64,000 nt of DNA, taken from positions 70,558,752 through 70,622,751 of the forward strand of contig CM064872.1 of assembly GCA_032719365.1 (NCBI GenBank), given 5' to 3'. The notes under the pieces were generated by a model. That model had not been told where the DNA came from. It saw nothing but the letters and a program-made list of their open reading frames with translations, and searched no databases. A program made the translations under genes and the position numbers. Source of the stretch: Prinsepia uniflora. Its lineage: Eukaryota; Streptophyta; Magnoliopsida; Rosales; Rosaceae. Position 1 is the stretch's first letter. Each line of letters opens with the position of its first letter. Of the stretch, positions 29,101 through 41,100 are shown piece after piece.

Positions 29101-32100
29101 CAGTAAGATGTAGATCTGTAGGATGGCTCATGAATTGAGCAGCATGCTGGACTGCAAACGAAATATCTGGGCGGGTTAAGGTTAAGTAGAGCAGGGCACC
29201 CACGAGTTGGCGGTAAAGAGAAGCATCAGTCAGAGGAGTTCCTGTGTGGGCTGAGATGAGCTGTTTGGAGGCCACGGGTTTGGGAGCAGGTTTGCAGTCT
29301 AAGAGGCCACTACGGGTAAGGATATCTGTGGTGTATTTGTTTTGGGTTAGATGAAGGCCATTTGCAGTGGGGGTGGCTTCAACACCTAGGAAATAGTGGA
29401 GTTGTCCCAAATCTTTGATGGCAAACTCACGGGCTAGGGTGGTTTGGAAAGTGTGCAGGGCAGATGTTGAGCTACCGGTTAATATGATATCATCAACATA
29501 GAGGCGAAGGAACAGGAGAGTGGCTGAGGTCATGAAAATAAACAGCGAGGGATCTGCCCTGCTTTGAGTAAACCCATTTTGGTACAGAAAGGTGCTGAAG
29601 CGTTCAAACCAGGCTCTGGGGGCCTATTTGAGGCCGTACAGAGCTTTGTGAAGTCTACACGCATGAGTGGGGTGTTGTGGATCAGTAAAACCAAGAGGCT
29701 GTTGCATATACACTTCCTCTGTGAGAGTACCATGCAAGAATGCGTTGGGGATGTCCATTTGACGAATGGACCAGCCAAGGGAAACAGCGATAGTAAGCAC
29801 GACTCGGATGGTAGCAGGTTTGACAATTGGACTAAAGGTCTCCTGGTAATCAAGACCTTCAGTTTGGTGAAAGCCTTTGGCGACTAGACGGGCTTTGTGC
29901 CTTTCTATGGTGCCATCTGCATGTCGTTTTGTTTTAAAGACCCATTTGCAGCCAACAGCATTGGCATGAGAAGGCAAGGGAACCAGAGACCATGTATTTT
30001 GGTTAAGCAGGGCAGAATACTCAATTTTCATAGCTTGGATCCAGTGGGGATGTTTGGAGGCTTGTTTGTAAGTGGATGGGTCAGGAGAATCGGCGGCTAG
30101 GGTGGCATATACATGAGGAAGGGGGTATTTGGAAAGGAAGAGAAGGTTACGGGATTTGGAGTGACCTGATTTGCTTCGAGTGGTCATAGGATGGATGTTG
30201 CGGATTGGAGGGGGTGGAGATGAATCAGAGGAACTGGAAGAACACAGTGAGGGAGGAGGACTGTTTTGGGAATGAATAGACTCAAGATGAGACGAGGGGG
30301 ACATTGGCGGGGCAGATTGTTGGGGGGGGGAGAAGGACTGGTAGGTGGTGGGGTGGGGGAATGAGAGAGTGGTGCACTGGGGGGACCATGTGTAGTAGAG
30401 GGAGTTAATGGGACAAAGGTAAAGTCTTCGGTGTGCTTAGTTCTTGGGGGATAGGGAAACTGTTCTTCATTAAAGAGAACGTGGCGACTGATATAAACAC
30501 GCCCAATGGGGACGTGAAGGCAACGATAGCCTAAGTGCTGAGCACTGTAGCCGAGAAAGAGACAATGAAGAGACCTAGCCTCTAATTTGTGTTTGGCGTA
30601 ATCTCCAAGGTAGGGAATAAACAGGTATGAATTTCCTTGTTTATTAACTGAATAATACTTTACAATAGGAGAGTCCTATATATACAGTTCTTAGGTAAGT
30701 CTAAGTAGGAAAACAATTATAAACTAGGTAGGAAATCGTGTCCTAACTAGGGAAGTATCTACAGAGAACCTAGGACAGTTTTAGGAAGGAATCTGCTGAT
30801 TTCCTTTGACTACTGAGATCTGGGAATCAGGGAGATTGATCCTCAATCTCCTGGGATTCCCGTGGATCTTTATCACGCCCCCGCAAGATGGTGGAGCCGT
30901 CTGTGACGCCAATCTTGTCACGGAGGAGCTGGAAACGTGGGCGCGGGAGAGGTTTGGTGAGAGCATCGGCAAGTTGATCATCAGTGGGAACATGTTGGAC
31001 ATGGAGAAGGCCACGGGTGACCTGATCACGAACAAACTGAAAGTCAATGTCCACATGTTTCATCCGGGAGTGGAGAGCAGGATTGGCACAGTAGAAAGTG
31101 GTGCCTAGGTTGTCACAGGAAATTGTGGGTGTGGTTGTGGCCTGAATACTGAGCTCCCGCATGAGAGATTGAACCTAGAGTAATTCGGCAGTGGTGGAGG
31201 CAACAGCCCTGTATTCAGCCTCGATGGAAGAGCGGGAGACTGACCGTTGTTTGCGTGAGCTCCAGGATATTAAGTTGCCACCTAGGTAAACAAGATATGC
31301 TGTGGTGGACTTGCGGTCGTCATGGTCACCAGCCCAGTCTGCATCGGAAAAGGCACTGAGTGTGCTGAAGGAGTGTGCAACAGCATGTAGAGGATGGGTG
31401 GCAGTGCGGCGGATGGGAAGGCCATAGAGTACGGTGCCCTTGAGGTAGCGTAGAACACGTTTTAGGGCCTGCCAATGAAGGTCCGTGGGAGCATGCATAA
31501 ATTGGGAGAGGCGGTTTACAGCATAAGAGACATCCGGGCGAGTTAAGTTGAGGTACTGCAGGCTACCCACCACTCTGCGAAAGAGAGTAGCATCAGCTGG
31601 CGGGGATCCATCATTGAGAAGGAGAGGTGGAGAAACGGCCAAGGGTGTGGACACGGGTTTGGCCCCCTCCATATGCACCATGGTGAGAATATCCTGCAGA
31701 TACTGATGCTGGGACAGAAAGAGGCCATCAGAAGTGGGCAGAACTTCCACGCCCAAGAAGTAGTTCAAGGTGCCGAGATCCTTGATAGAAAACCGGGTGG
31801 CCAATGTGGTGATGAACCTCGAGATGAGAGAAGTCACTGCCTGTAACAATAAGATCGTCAACATAGACTAGAAAGTAAAGAACGTGAGAGCCTTGCCTGT
31901 AGAGGAAAAGAGAGGCATCAGATTTGGCATTGACAAAGCCGTTGGCCAGAAGGAAAGAATGAAGCTCTTGGTACCAGGCCCGGGGTGCCTGTTTGAGACC
32001 GTAGAGGGCCTTTTTCGGCTGGCAGACATAAGTGGGGTTGTGGGGATCCACAAATCCAGCAGGTTGTGCCATGTAGACAGTCTCGGTAAGGGTGCCTTGC

Positions 32101-35100
32101 AGAAATGCATTGTTGACGTCCAGCTGTCGTATGGGCCAACCATGGGTCACGCTGAGATGGAGAATCAGTCGAATGGTGGTGGGCTTGACCACTGGGCTGT
32201 AAGTAGCAGTGAAGTCCAGGCCTGGGCGTTGGTGATAGCCCTTAGCCACAAGTCTGGCCTTGAATCGATCAACAGCGGCATTGGGCTTCCGTTTGATCCG
32301 GAAGACCCATTTGTTACCAATGACATTCTGGGTAGGCTGAGGAGGGACCAGGACCCATGTGCCATTATGAATGAGGGCATTCAGCTCTTCGGACATGGCA
32401 GAGCGCCACTGTGGGTGTTTCACAGCCTGGGAAACACAAGTGGGTTCAAGGAGAAGGAGGGGATGGGCGGTTGCCGTGAGGGCATAGTTGGGGGTTTGGG
32501 GAAGACAGCCAGTTTTGCTGCAGGTGAGCATGGGATGAGTGGGTGCTGGTGGTGGAGGGGTTAGGGGGGGAGGGGGACGGGAAGCCGTGGGGGCTGGCTG
32601 GGGGGGTGGAGCAGGGGTGTGGGACGGCCGTGAGGACCGCCGTGTATATGTACGAAGAGTAGGTGGTGCAGGGGGCGGAGGGATAGGAGGCGGAGGGGAG
32701 GCCGTGGTGCTGGTGGTGGTTTGCGGCAGGTTCTGTGCTGGAACTAAGGCAGGGGCAGATACAGCGTCAAGAACAAGTGAGGAGGATGAATCCAAGTGGC
32801 CTTCAAGGGAAGGTGTTGACTGTGCAGGCACTGGTGAAGCAGCTGAATCAGGCACGGGAAGAGTAGAGACAAGAGGCTGGAAGGAGAGCCATTGGTGGAA
32901 GGCTTCGGAGGAAACATGAGGTACAGCGGACGGGAAACTAAGACCAGGGTAGGTGGACTCATCAAATTGGACATGACGGGAGACATATAGGCGGTGAGCT
33001 GAAGTATCATAGCAGAGGTATGCACTTTGATTTAGTGAGTAGCCGAGAAAGAGGCAGGGAGTGGATCGAGGCTGCAGTTTATTGGAGTTGTAGGGCCGGA
33101 GCCAAGGGAAACAAAGACAACCAAAGGTTCTGAGACGGTGGTAGTTGGGTGGCTGTTGGAAGAGGGCAGCATAGGGAGATTGGTTGTGGAGAATGGAGGT
33201 ACGAAGCCGGTTGATGAGGTATGCGGCTGTTTTGAAGGCATAGGTCCAGAAAGTTAGGGGTAGGTTGGCTTGATGAAGGAGGGTGAGGCCGGTTTCAACA
33301 AGATGACGATGGCGTCGTTCGGCCACACCATTGTGTTGGGGAGTGTGAGGTGGGGTAAGGAGGTGATTGATGCCATGGGTGGCAAGAAAGGGTTTGAGTT
33401 TGGTGAATTCACCACCACCATCAGTGTAAAGAGTCTGAATTGGATGTTGAAAGTACTTTTCGACAAGAGTTTTGAAATCAATGAATGTGGAAAAGACATC
33501 AGATTTTTTCTTTAGTGGATAAAGCCATGTATACTTTGTGTAGTGATCAAAAAAGATAATGTAATAAGAAAAACAGTCAATGGAAGTGTGAGGGGCAGGA
33601 CCCCACACATCGGTATATATTAATTGTAAAGGACGATGACTGTGAAGGGAGGAGGTGCCAAATGGCAGCCTATGACTCTTATTACAAAGACAGGACAGAC
33701 ATAGGGACTCTTTGAGCTTGGGAGACAGATTGATGGAGGATTGACGAAGGACGTTGTGGAGGACTTTGGAGTGGGGATGACCAAGACGACGATGCCAGAG
33801 ATTGGGTGAAACAGCAATGCCTACCAGTGCCTGTGGTTGATGTAAGGATGCAGGTGACCACTCGTAGACACCATCCTTACTCGGGCCTTGAAGGAGAACC
33901 GCCCCCGTGCTTAGATCCTTCACATGAAAACAAGAGGGAAAGAGTTCAATAGAGGTATTGTGCTGTTTGTTAAACTGAGAAATAGAGAGAATATTTCTAG
34001 TTATTTGAGGTGCACAGAGAACATTATGGAGAAGAAAGGATTTATTGGAGGGAGAGGATAGAGTGGTGGAGCCGACATGGGTGATGTCAAGCCCTTTACC
34101 GTTACCAATGATGATCTCGTCTGGGCCCTGGTATTCAGAAACAGCAGACAGATGGTGAGGGGAGGCGGTCACATGGTGAGATGCACCAGAATCGAGGAGC
34201 CAAGGTGAGGTGGTGCCCGGGTTGGTTGGATTGGCTACGGGTTAGGCAGCAAAGTTTTGTTGAAGTTGTGGACAGCGCTTGGCGCTATGCCCCTGTATGC
34301 CACACCATTGACAGAACCCTCGATAGCCGCTGCCTTGGGTCGGATTGGACTTGCGATTGCTGGTGGAGGTCTGGGAAGAGCGGTTGGAGGAGTAACCACG
34401 GTTGTCAGACTGCTGGTAGGAGCTCCGGTGGTCAGAAGAGCCTCGGGGTTGACGGTTATAGGAAGTGCTACGGGCAGTGTTGGCCGGATTTGCAGTGATG
34501 GGGGATTGGGGGGAAGCAGGGGCTTCACGTGTGGTGGCAGCCTCATGCTGTACCAGCATATCGTGCAGGTTCTCAAAGGAGACAGGGGTGTCTCGAGAAT
34601 GAACAGCAGCAGAAATATCCTTAAAGGCAGAGCCGACGCCATTAAGGACGTAAAGAAGGAGATCATCGTCTGAGAGGGGGGCATCAATTGCAGCCAGTTC
34701 GTCTGAGAGAAGACGGACATCCTGCAGGTAGTCAGTGACGGGACGATTGTCACGACGAAGGAGAGTCAACCGCTCCTTAAGGCCTAGAACACGAGCTCGA
34801 GCCTTGCTGGCATAGAGCCGTGTGAGGCGGGTCCAGGCTGCCTCTGAAGTTTTGGCAGCAGCGATCAGGGTTACTACCAGAGGGGAGACAGAGCCAAGGA
34901 TCGCATGGAGGATGAGCTGATCCTGGCGAAACCACAGAGCATGGGCTAGGGTTTCAGTGGCGGGTGGGCAGGGACGGGTACCATCAACATACCCCATGAG
35001 ATCGTAGCCGAGTAGGAGAGCATTGAATTGTGCTCTCCATGGGAAGAAGTTGGTGGCGGTCAGTTTCACAGGGAACTGGGCGGCGTTGATGGAGATGAGA

Positions 35101-38100
35101 GATGAAAAGGGGGAGGTGGTGTCGGTGGTTGGTGGGGGATTAGGGTTAAGGGTGGCGGCTGCAGAAGTGGGTTGGGCGGCCATGGATTAGGGTTTGCTTT
35201 CTAGGGTTGCTCGGTGGAGCTTTACTGCTCTGATACCATAAACAGGTATGAATTTCCTTGTTTATTAACTGAATAATACTTTACAATAGGAGAGTTCTAT
35301 ATATACAGTTCTTAGGTAAGTCTAAGTAGGAAAACAATTATAAACTAGGTAGGAAATCGTGGTCCTAACTAGGGAAGTATCTACAGAGAACCTAGGACAG
35401 TTTTAGGAAGGAATCTGTTGATTTCCTTTGACTACTGAGATCTGGGAATCAGGGAGATTGATCCTCAATCTCCTGGGATTCCCGTGGATCTTTATCAGGG
35501 AAAACATGAACAACCGAAGGTGCGTAGAAGGGAATAAGGTGGGGATTTGTGATGGAGAAGGAAGTAAGGAGAGGACCATTTGAGAACTGATGTGGCAAGA
35601 AGATTGATTAGAAAAACTACTGTGGTAATGGCATCAGCCCAATAACAAAAGGGGAGACCAGCTGTGTTTAGTAGAGTACGGGCAACTTAAGAGATATGAC
35701 GATGTTTCCTCTCTGCCAACCCATTTAGTTGTGGGGTGTGAGGGCAGGAAAACCGCTGGTGAATACCATGGTTGGAACAAAAGTTTTGGAAGGATTTGTT
35801 AGCAAATTCCTTGCCACCATCACTGTGAAACTGTTTGATGGTGGCAGATTGGGTGCTGATATATCTATAGAATTTAGAAAAATGGTCAAATACTTCAGAT
35901 TTGAGTCTCATTGGGTATAGCCATGTGTAGTGTGTGTAGTCATCAGTAAAAAGCACATAATATCGAAAACCAGATACAGAAGGCACAGGTGACATCCAAA
36001 CATCTGAATGAATTAAGTCAAAGGGGTGCTGGAAAGTATGGATTACATTAGTGAAAGATTGACGAGTACATTTGCTTAAAGCACACTGATTACAGAAAGA
36101 AACATAATTAAAAACATTAGGATGACTGATGTGCTACTGAGTTGCTAATCTGCTTAAGACTTGGGAAGAAGGATGTCTTAGCCGCCTGTGCCAAAGACTT
36201 GGAGTGGTGGTTGTGAGGAGTGCTTGTGGTGGAGGATTAGGCTTGATGGGATACAAGCCATCACTACAGGGACCCTAAAACAGAACTTTATTGGTAAGTA
36301 GGTCTCTAATGACAAAATGTGTGGGAAAGAAAGTAATACTGACTTGCTGATCTTTTGTGTACTGTGCAACAGACAAGAGATTTTTGCGGATGGAAGGTAC
36401 ATGGAGGACACAAGAGAGATGAAAAACTGAGGAACCAGAGGAGAATTGGACATTACCCGTGTGTGCTATAGGAAGTGTAGTGTCATTGCCCACCATAACT
36501 TGGTCTTGAGGGGGAGGATTTGGGCGAGGGGTAGCAGGTGATATGGTGGGTGGCACCACTGTCGGGATACCAATTGGGGTCAGACGGTTGTGAGGTGAAG
36601 CCCTGCGAAGGCTTGAGAGAGATCATGAACTGCCGGCTGTTAAGTTGGGGGCAGGCGGCTGCAACATGACCAAACTTGTTGCAGGACCAGCATTGAGGAC
36701 TGTAGGGTTTGGCTGGATAACCGGGAGCGGAACCAAGGACTCCTGGTGAGTTGTTGTAGGGTGGAAAACGGCTAGAACCACGGCGGGAGAAGGGCCGCGA
36801 GCCACGGGTAGAGCGTGAGCCACGGTGGTAGTTGGGGCGACCTCTGGTTACATAGAAAGTCTGAGGGGCAGAGGAAGGTGCAGGGTTGGGACAGTTGACA
36901 TAGAGGGCAGTGGGATTAGGGGTAGCGACATAGGAAAGATTAGAAGCTTGTTGGGCCTCAAAGGAGAGGAGGCGAGCCCACAGGTCATTGAAGGGTGGGA
37001 GAGGAGGGAAATTGAGCATGGCGGTCACGAGGATCATGTATTCTGGTCCAAGACCACGAAGAACAACGGTGACAAGGTCATTTGGGGAAAAGGGTTCATT
37101 AATGGCTGCATGAGCGTCGGCTAGAGTTTTGGCATGAGAGAGGTATTCAGAGATGGTCTTAGTGCCTTTGGTGAGAGACATCAATTGGAAACGCAGATTG
37201 GTGGCATTAGCAAGGGACTGCTGGGAAAAATTTTGGCGAAGACACTCCCAGATTTCTCTGGATGTGTTAAGGCCAACGACCAGGGACATAATGGGCTCAG
37301 TTACGGTGGCCCTCAACATGCTGATCAGGGTTTGATCGATTTGGTACTATTGTTGGAAGGCAAGATTCGGGAGAGAGGCAGCCGGGAAAGTCAGGGCCGA
37401 AACAGAGGTTTCACATGTAAGAGATGATGTTGCACTTGGTGTTGGGAGAGTGGAGGGAGGGGGAGGATGTGTGCCATCTATGAAGCGCCAGTAGTTATGG
37501 CCAATGAGGAAAGGTTTGATTTGGCTTTCCCAGAGAAGGTAATTGGATTCAGTAAGTTTGACAGAGACTAGAGTGGAGACGTGATTAGGGGAGATTGAAG
37601 GGGAGGAGCAGGAATCGGTGGCCAGTAGACTTGGGGAAGAACAGGAGGGGCTCGGATTGGGAAGAACAGGGGGATTAGGAAGAACAGTGGAGGTTGTGGT
37701 TATCAGACTTAGGGCTTTGATACCATGTAGAAATTCATGAACTGTATGTTTTAATTACAGCCAATATGGCATATTTATACAGGTTTGTTTAAGGGATAAG
37801 ACAGAGCACTTCTTATCTCCTTAAACTGCTTCTAACCGTAATAGGACAGGTGTCCTATATATGTAACTGCAGGTAACTGTCTACCTGTTAACTAACTGAT
37901 GTCTAGCTTCTACTAGGAACTTAGGTACACGGTTCTAACCTAGGAACTAATGTACAATCTGTTCTAGGGTTAGATATACATAGTCTAACAAAAAATATAA
38001 TTAAAGAAAAAAAAGCTAAAGAACAAGAAAAAACGAAATTGCCTACCTTACCTACTAACCAATTAAGTCCACCAGCTTCCATCACCGACACAACAGCCTT

Positions 38101-41100
38101 CTGATGCCATCTTAACCTTATTTCAGAAGGAACCTTTGAACTACCAAAAGAGTCAACTGGAGATGCACCATCCCTTGAAACAAACCCTATAGTATTACTA
38201 TACAACTGACCTTTCTCAAATACATTTGAATTCAAATCAATGAAACTATATATTATTGACACCACATATACAAGTATTTGTTGCAAGAGTCCAGTCCGCT
38301 CCACCATATAATTAGATGACTTTTCATCAGCTGAAAGTGCACCACTTATTGTTTTAAGCTGGACAACAGCCCCTGAAAGAACAAAGCACACATTGTAAAT
38401 TAGAAACAGTATCTCTTGTCGCGATATTGTTTAGGAATGGGAAAGACAAATAAAATCAAGAAGCCCAGAAAAAAGTAGGAAGAATTAACGTGGTTGGGCA
38501 ATATGCCTACCCCCAAGCGGCAGAAGCAACAAATCTCCACTATATCAATAATGGGTACAAAAAATATTCTACGAAGCCTGTAGGATCAAGATGTGATGAA
38601 AACCTAGAAAAAACAAGAATAAACAAGGAAACAAATTTATCTCTCTCACACTTAGCCCTTTCAATATTCTCTCACTCTCCACCTTGAGTGGTAACCTCTC
38701 ACCCTCTCTGGGGTGGCATTCCCATTCCCTCTCCCCGTCAATAGCGTGGTATTCCCATCACTCTCTTTCGAGTGGTATTTCCGGAACTTTCTTGCTTGCT
38801 GATTCTCCCTGCCCCCCTGAATCTAGCACATTGGCCCCCTATATAGCCACAATAACGGCCTTCACTTAGGAATACATTGGATCCTGATTAACTTCTTCAA
38901 CTGGGAAAGAAAACTCCATTTGGGATTATAATTCGCATCCTATAATGGTACGTTCACTTATTCAGTATGGGGGAACCCAGGTATGGATATAGGTGGGTAA
39001 AGGTAAGGGTATCTCATCAATCTCCCGTAGTGATATGACATCAGGTTTGGGGGGAATTGATAACTACTTTGAAGGTAGGATTCACACATTTTTCTTTCTT
39101 TCTATGTTAGTAAATGCAGGGGAACTCAGGTATGGCAATGATACCCTTTTTTCCCAACCCATAGTTGGTAAGTAAACATGCCCTAAAAATATCCTTCCTA
39201 ACAAACTTAGGAACCTTGTCATGGGCTGGAAAACATGTCCCTGGGTTCAACAGATGTTTTGCGAAATCTATTATCACAAATTCATCCAATTTGGAGGATC
39301 AGACAGTAAATATGTAATACAGCAATGGCACACATTTAAATCTCAGTCCAAGCACGAAGTTTTACAATCCAACCTGAACTGCAAATCTAATTCAAAAGAA
39401 GTCATTTGAATCAATTCTGGAAGCAGCGAATTCATTAAAAGAGAATGCACAGGATAAGGACAAGGTGCAGGACTTCACCCAACTGAAGATACAACAAAAA
39501 AGCAAAATAACGAAATTAATTAACAAGAGTGACCAATTAGAATAGTTGCCTCGAAGGACCAGCATAAAACCTAGAGAGACTGAACTCCATACGGATGCCC
39601 AGAAACGAACTCTGCCCCATAAGAAATCAGCATCCTTCCCCTTCGGATCTCCGGAAAATATTCTATTTCTTTCCATCCAAAAAACTCAGGAGATTGCAAG
39701 AACAGCACATCTACCTAGCACAGCCTCACTCCAAAAACTTAAGCTTCTCACCTACTAATGCCGCACAAGATTCAGGGATTGCTCAATTTAATCCAAGAAA
39801 AGAAAAATTATTTATATTGGTTGATTGATTTGTTTTATGATGAAACAAAATTATTGCAACAGAACCATAGAATACACAGTACCAAGCCGAGTGATCAAGA
39901 TATTCTCTACCAAGAGCACAGAAAAAGAAGCCAGTAAAAAAGGCCACTCCCACAAAAAGACTAATACAGGGTTGTGACAATAGAACAATAAAATACACAG
40001 TGCTAAAACATGTGGTTCCAAATTTACAGCTACTGACAGTTTATTTTATGAACATGAATCCCTAAATATTATGAAAAATTAAAGGTGCTGATAAGTTTGT
40101 CAAGACTTATCTTGTAAAGGGCTTTGCAAGAAATTCGCATTTTATCTACAATTCTCCACTTAACATAAGAAATAAAAAATTAAAAAGTAAGGAGTAAACA
40201 GTAGGAGAATGTTGAACTAAGGCTGTTATGACTTCCTACAAACCTGGGTTCAAATCAAATGCCTCTAACTAGAGTTCACCAATTCTATTTTCACTGATAA
40301 ATAATAATGTTGGGATGTGAGGATAAGAGTCCCACATCGGAAAAGAGGAAATAGAATGTGTGCCTTATATAGGCTTGGGCAACTCCCTCTATCACCAATT
40401 GGTTTTAGGGCTGAACTCTCGAGTCTATATAATGGCCGGAATCCCGATCTCTAACAAATAATTTGTGTTATATTAGACAATAGACAAATGAAAGAATATA
40501 CTCCTCAAACCAAAGAATTTCTTGTTCTACCTCCAGATAAGTGCTCGATGAAATCTAATTCTGTTAAACAGTGTACACTTGTCTAAGACAGACCCGTGTA
40601 CACCTGTTCAAACATCATTGGATATCACAGTTAGACTAGACATCTGTTTAGACCTAGACACCTGTACTCTAGTTAGTTTGTAGCAATTACTTACTTAGGA
40701 CAGATGTCCTAATCATATTTAGATGGGAGATAACTGTCACATCTTATCTCCCATACTGATGTGTATAAATATGCCTAGTTGGCTTGTAAATGATATCAGA
40801 AAATTATATCTTTCTACATGGTATCAGAGCCATCTGTCTGATCACCATAAACCGATCCCTCACAAACCCTATCATGGCTGCCGATTCCTGTTCCTCTCCT
40901 ATCTCTTCCCCCTAACGTTTCCACCTTGGTTTCTGTGAAATTGAGTGAAACCAATTACCTTCTATGGGAAAGTCAAATTAAACATTTCCTCATTGGCCAC
41001 AATTACTGGTGTTTTATTGATGGCACTCATCCTCCTCCTCCTCCTACTATTCTGTTTTCCCTGAATCCTGAAACCTCACCCCAATCTGACTCTGAACACT

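Larger units (their letters stand above)
30618..35497 (-). mobile_element. Copia LTR retrotransposon 4 (nested in element 3)
   Basis: 4,880-bp element with LTRs 30618-30875 and 35239-35497 and a perfect target duplication GGGAA (30613-30617, 35498-35502). The primer site TGGTATCAGAGC lies at 35227-35238 (minus). By eye the LTRs differ by about two substitutions and one one-base indel, so insertion is recent and later than element 3. Its gag is related to that of element 1 (MAAQPTSAAA, CQWCGIQGHSAKRCP), making the two members of one family. Confidence 0.95.
28278..37990 (-). mobile_element. Copia LTR retrotransposon 3 (minus strand, host of element 4)
   Basis: LTRs at 28278-28542 and 37726-37990; target duplication AAAAA (28273-28277, 37991-37995). 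In its own direction the LTR runs TGTTAGACTATG ... TTTCTACA. The primer site next to the right LTR reads TGGTATCAAAGC, one base off the usual initiator tRNA-Met site. The pol region is split by element 4 at 30617/35498. The coding part is decayed by several stops and frameshifts. Same direction as the host gene, in intron 5. Confidence 0.93.

Noticed and set aside
40329..40456. A genuine U-snRNA gene after the USE and TATA motifs
   Set aside because: The downstream sequence does not resemble U1-U6, and the whole unit has retroelement-type ends and a target duplication.
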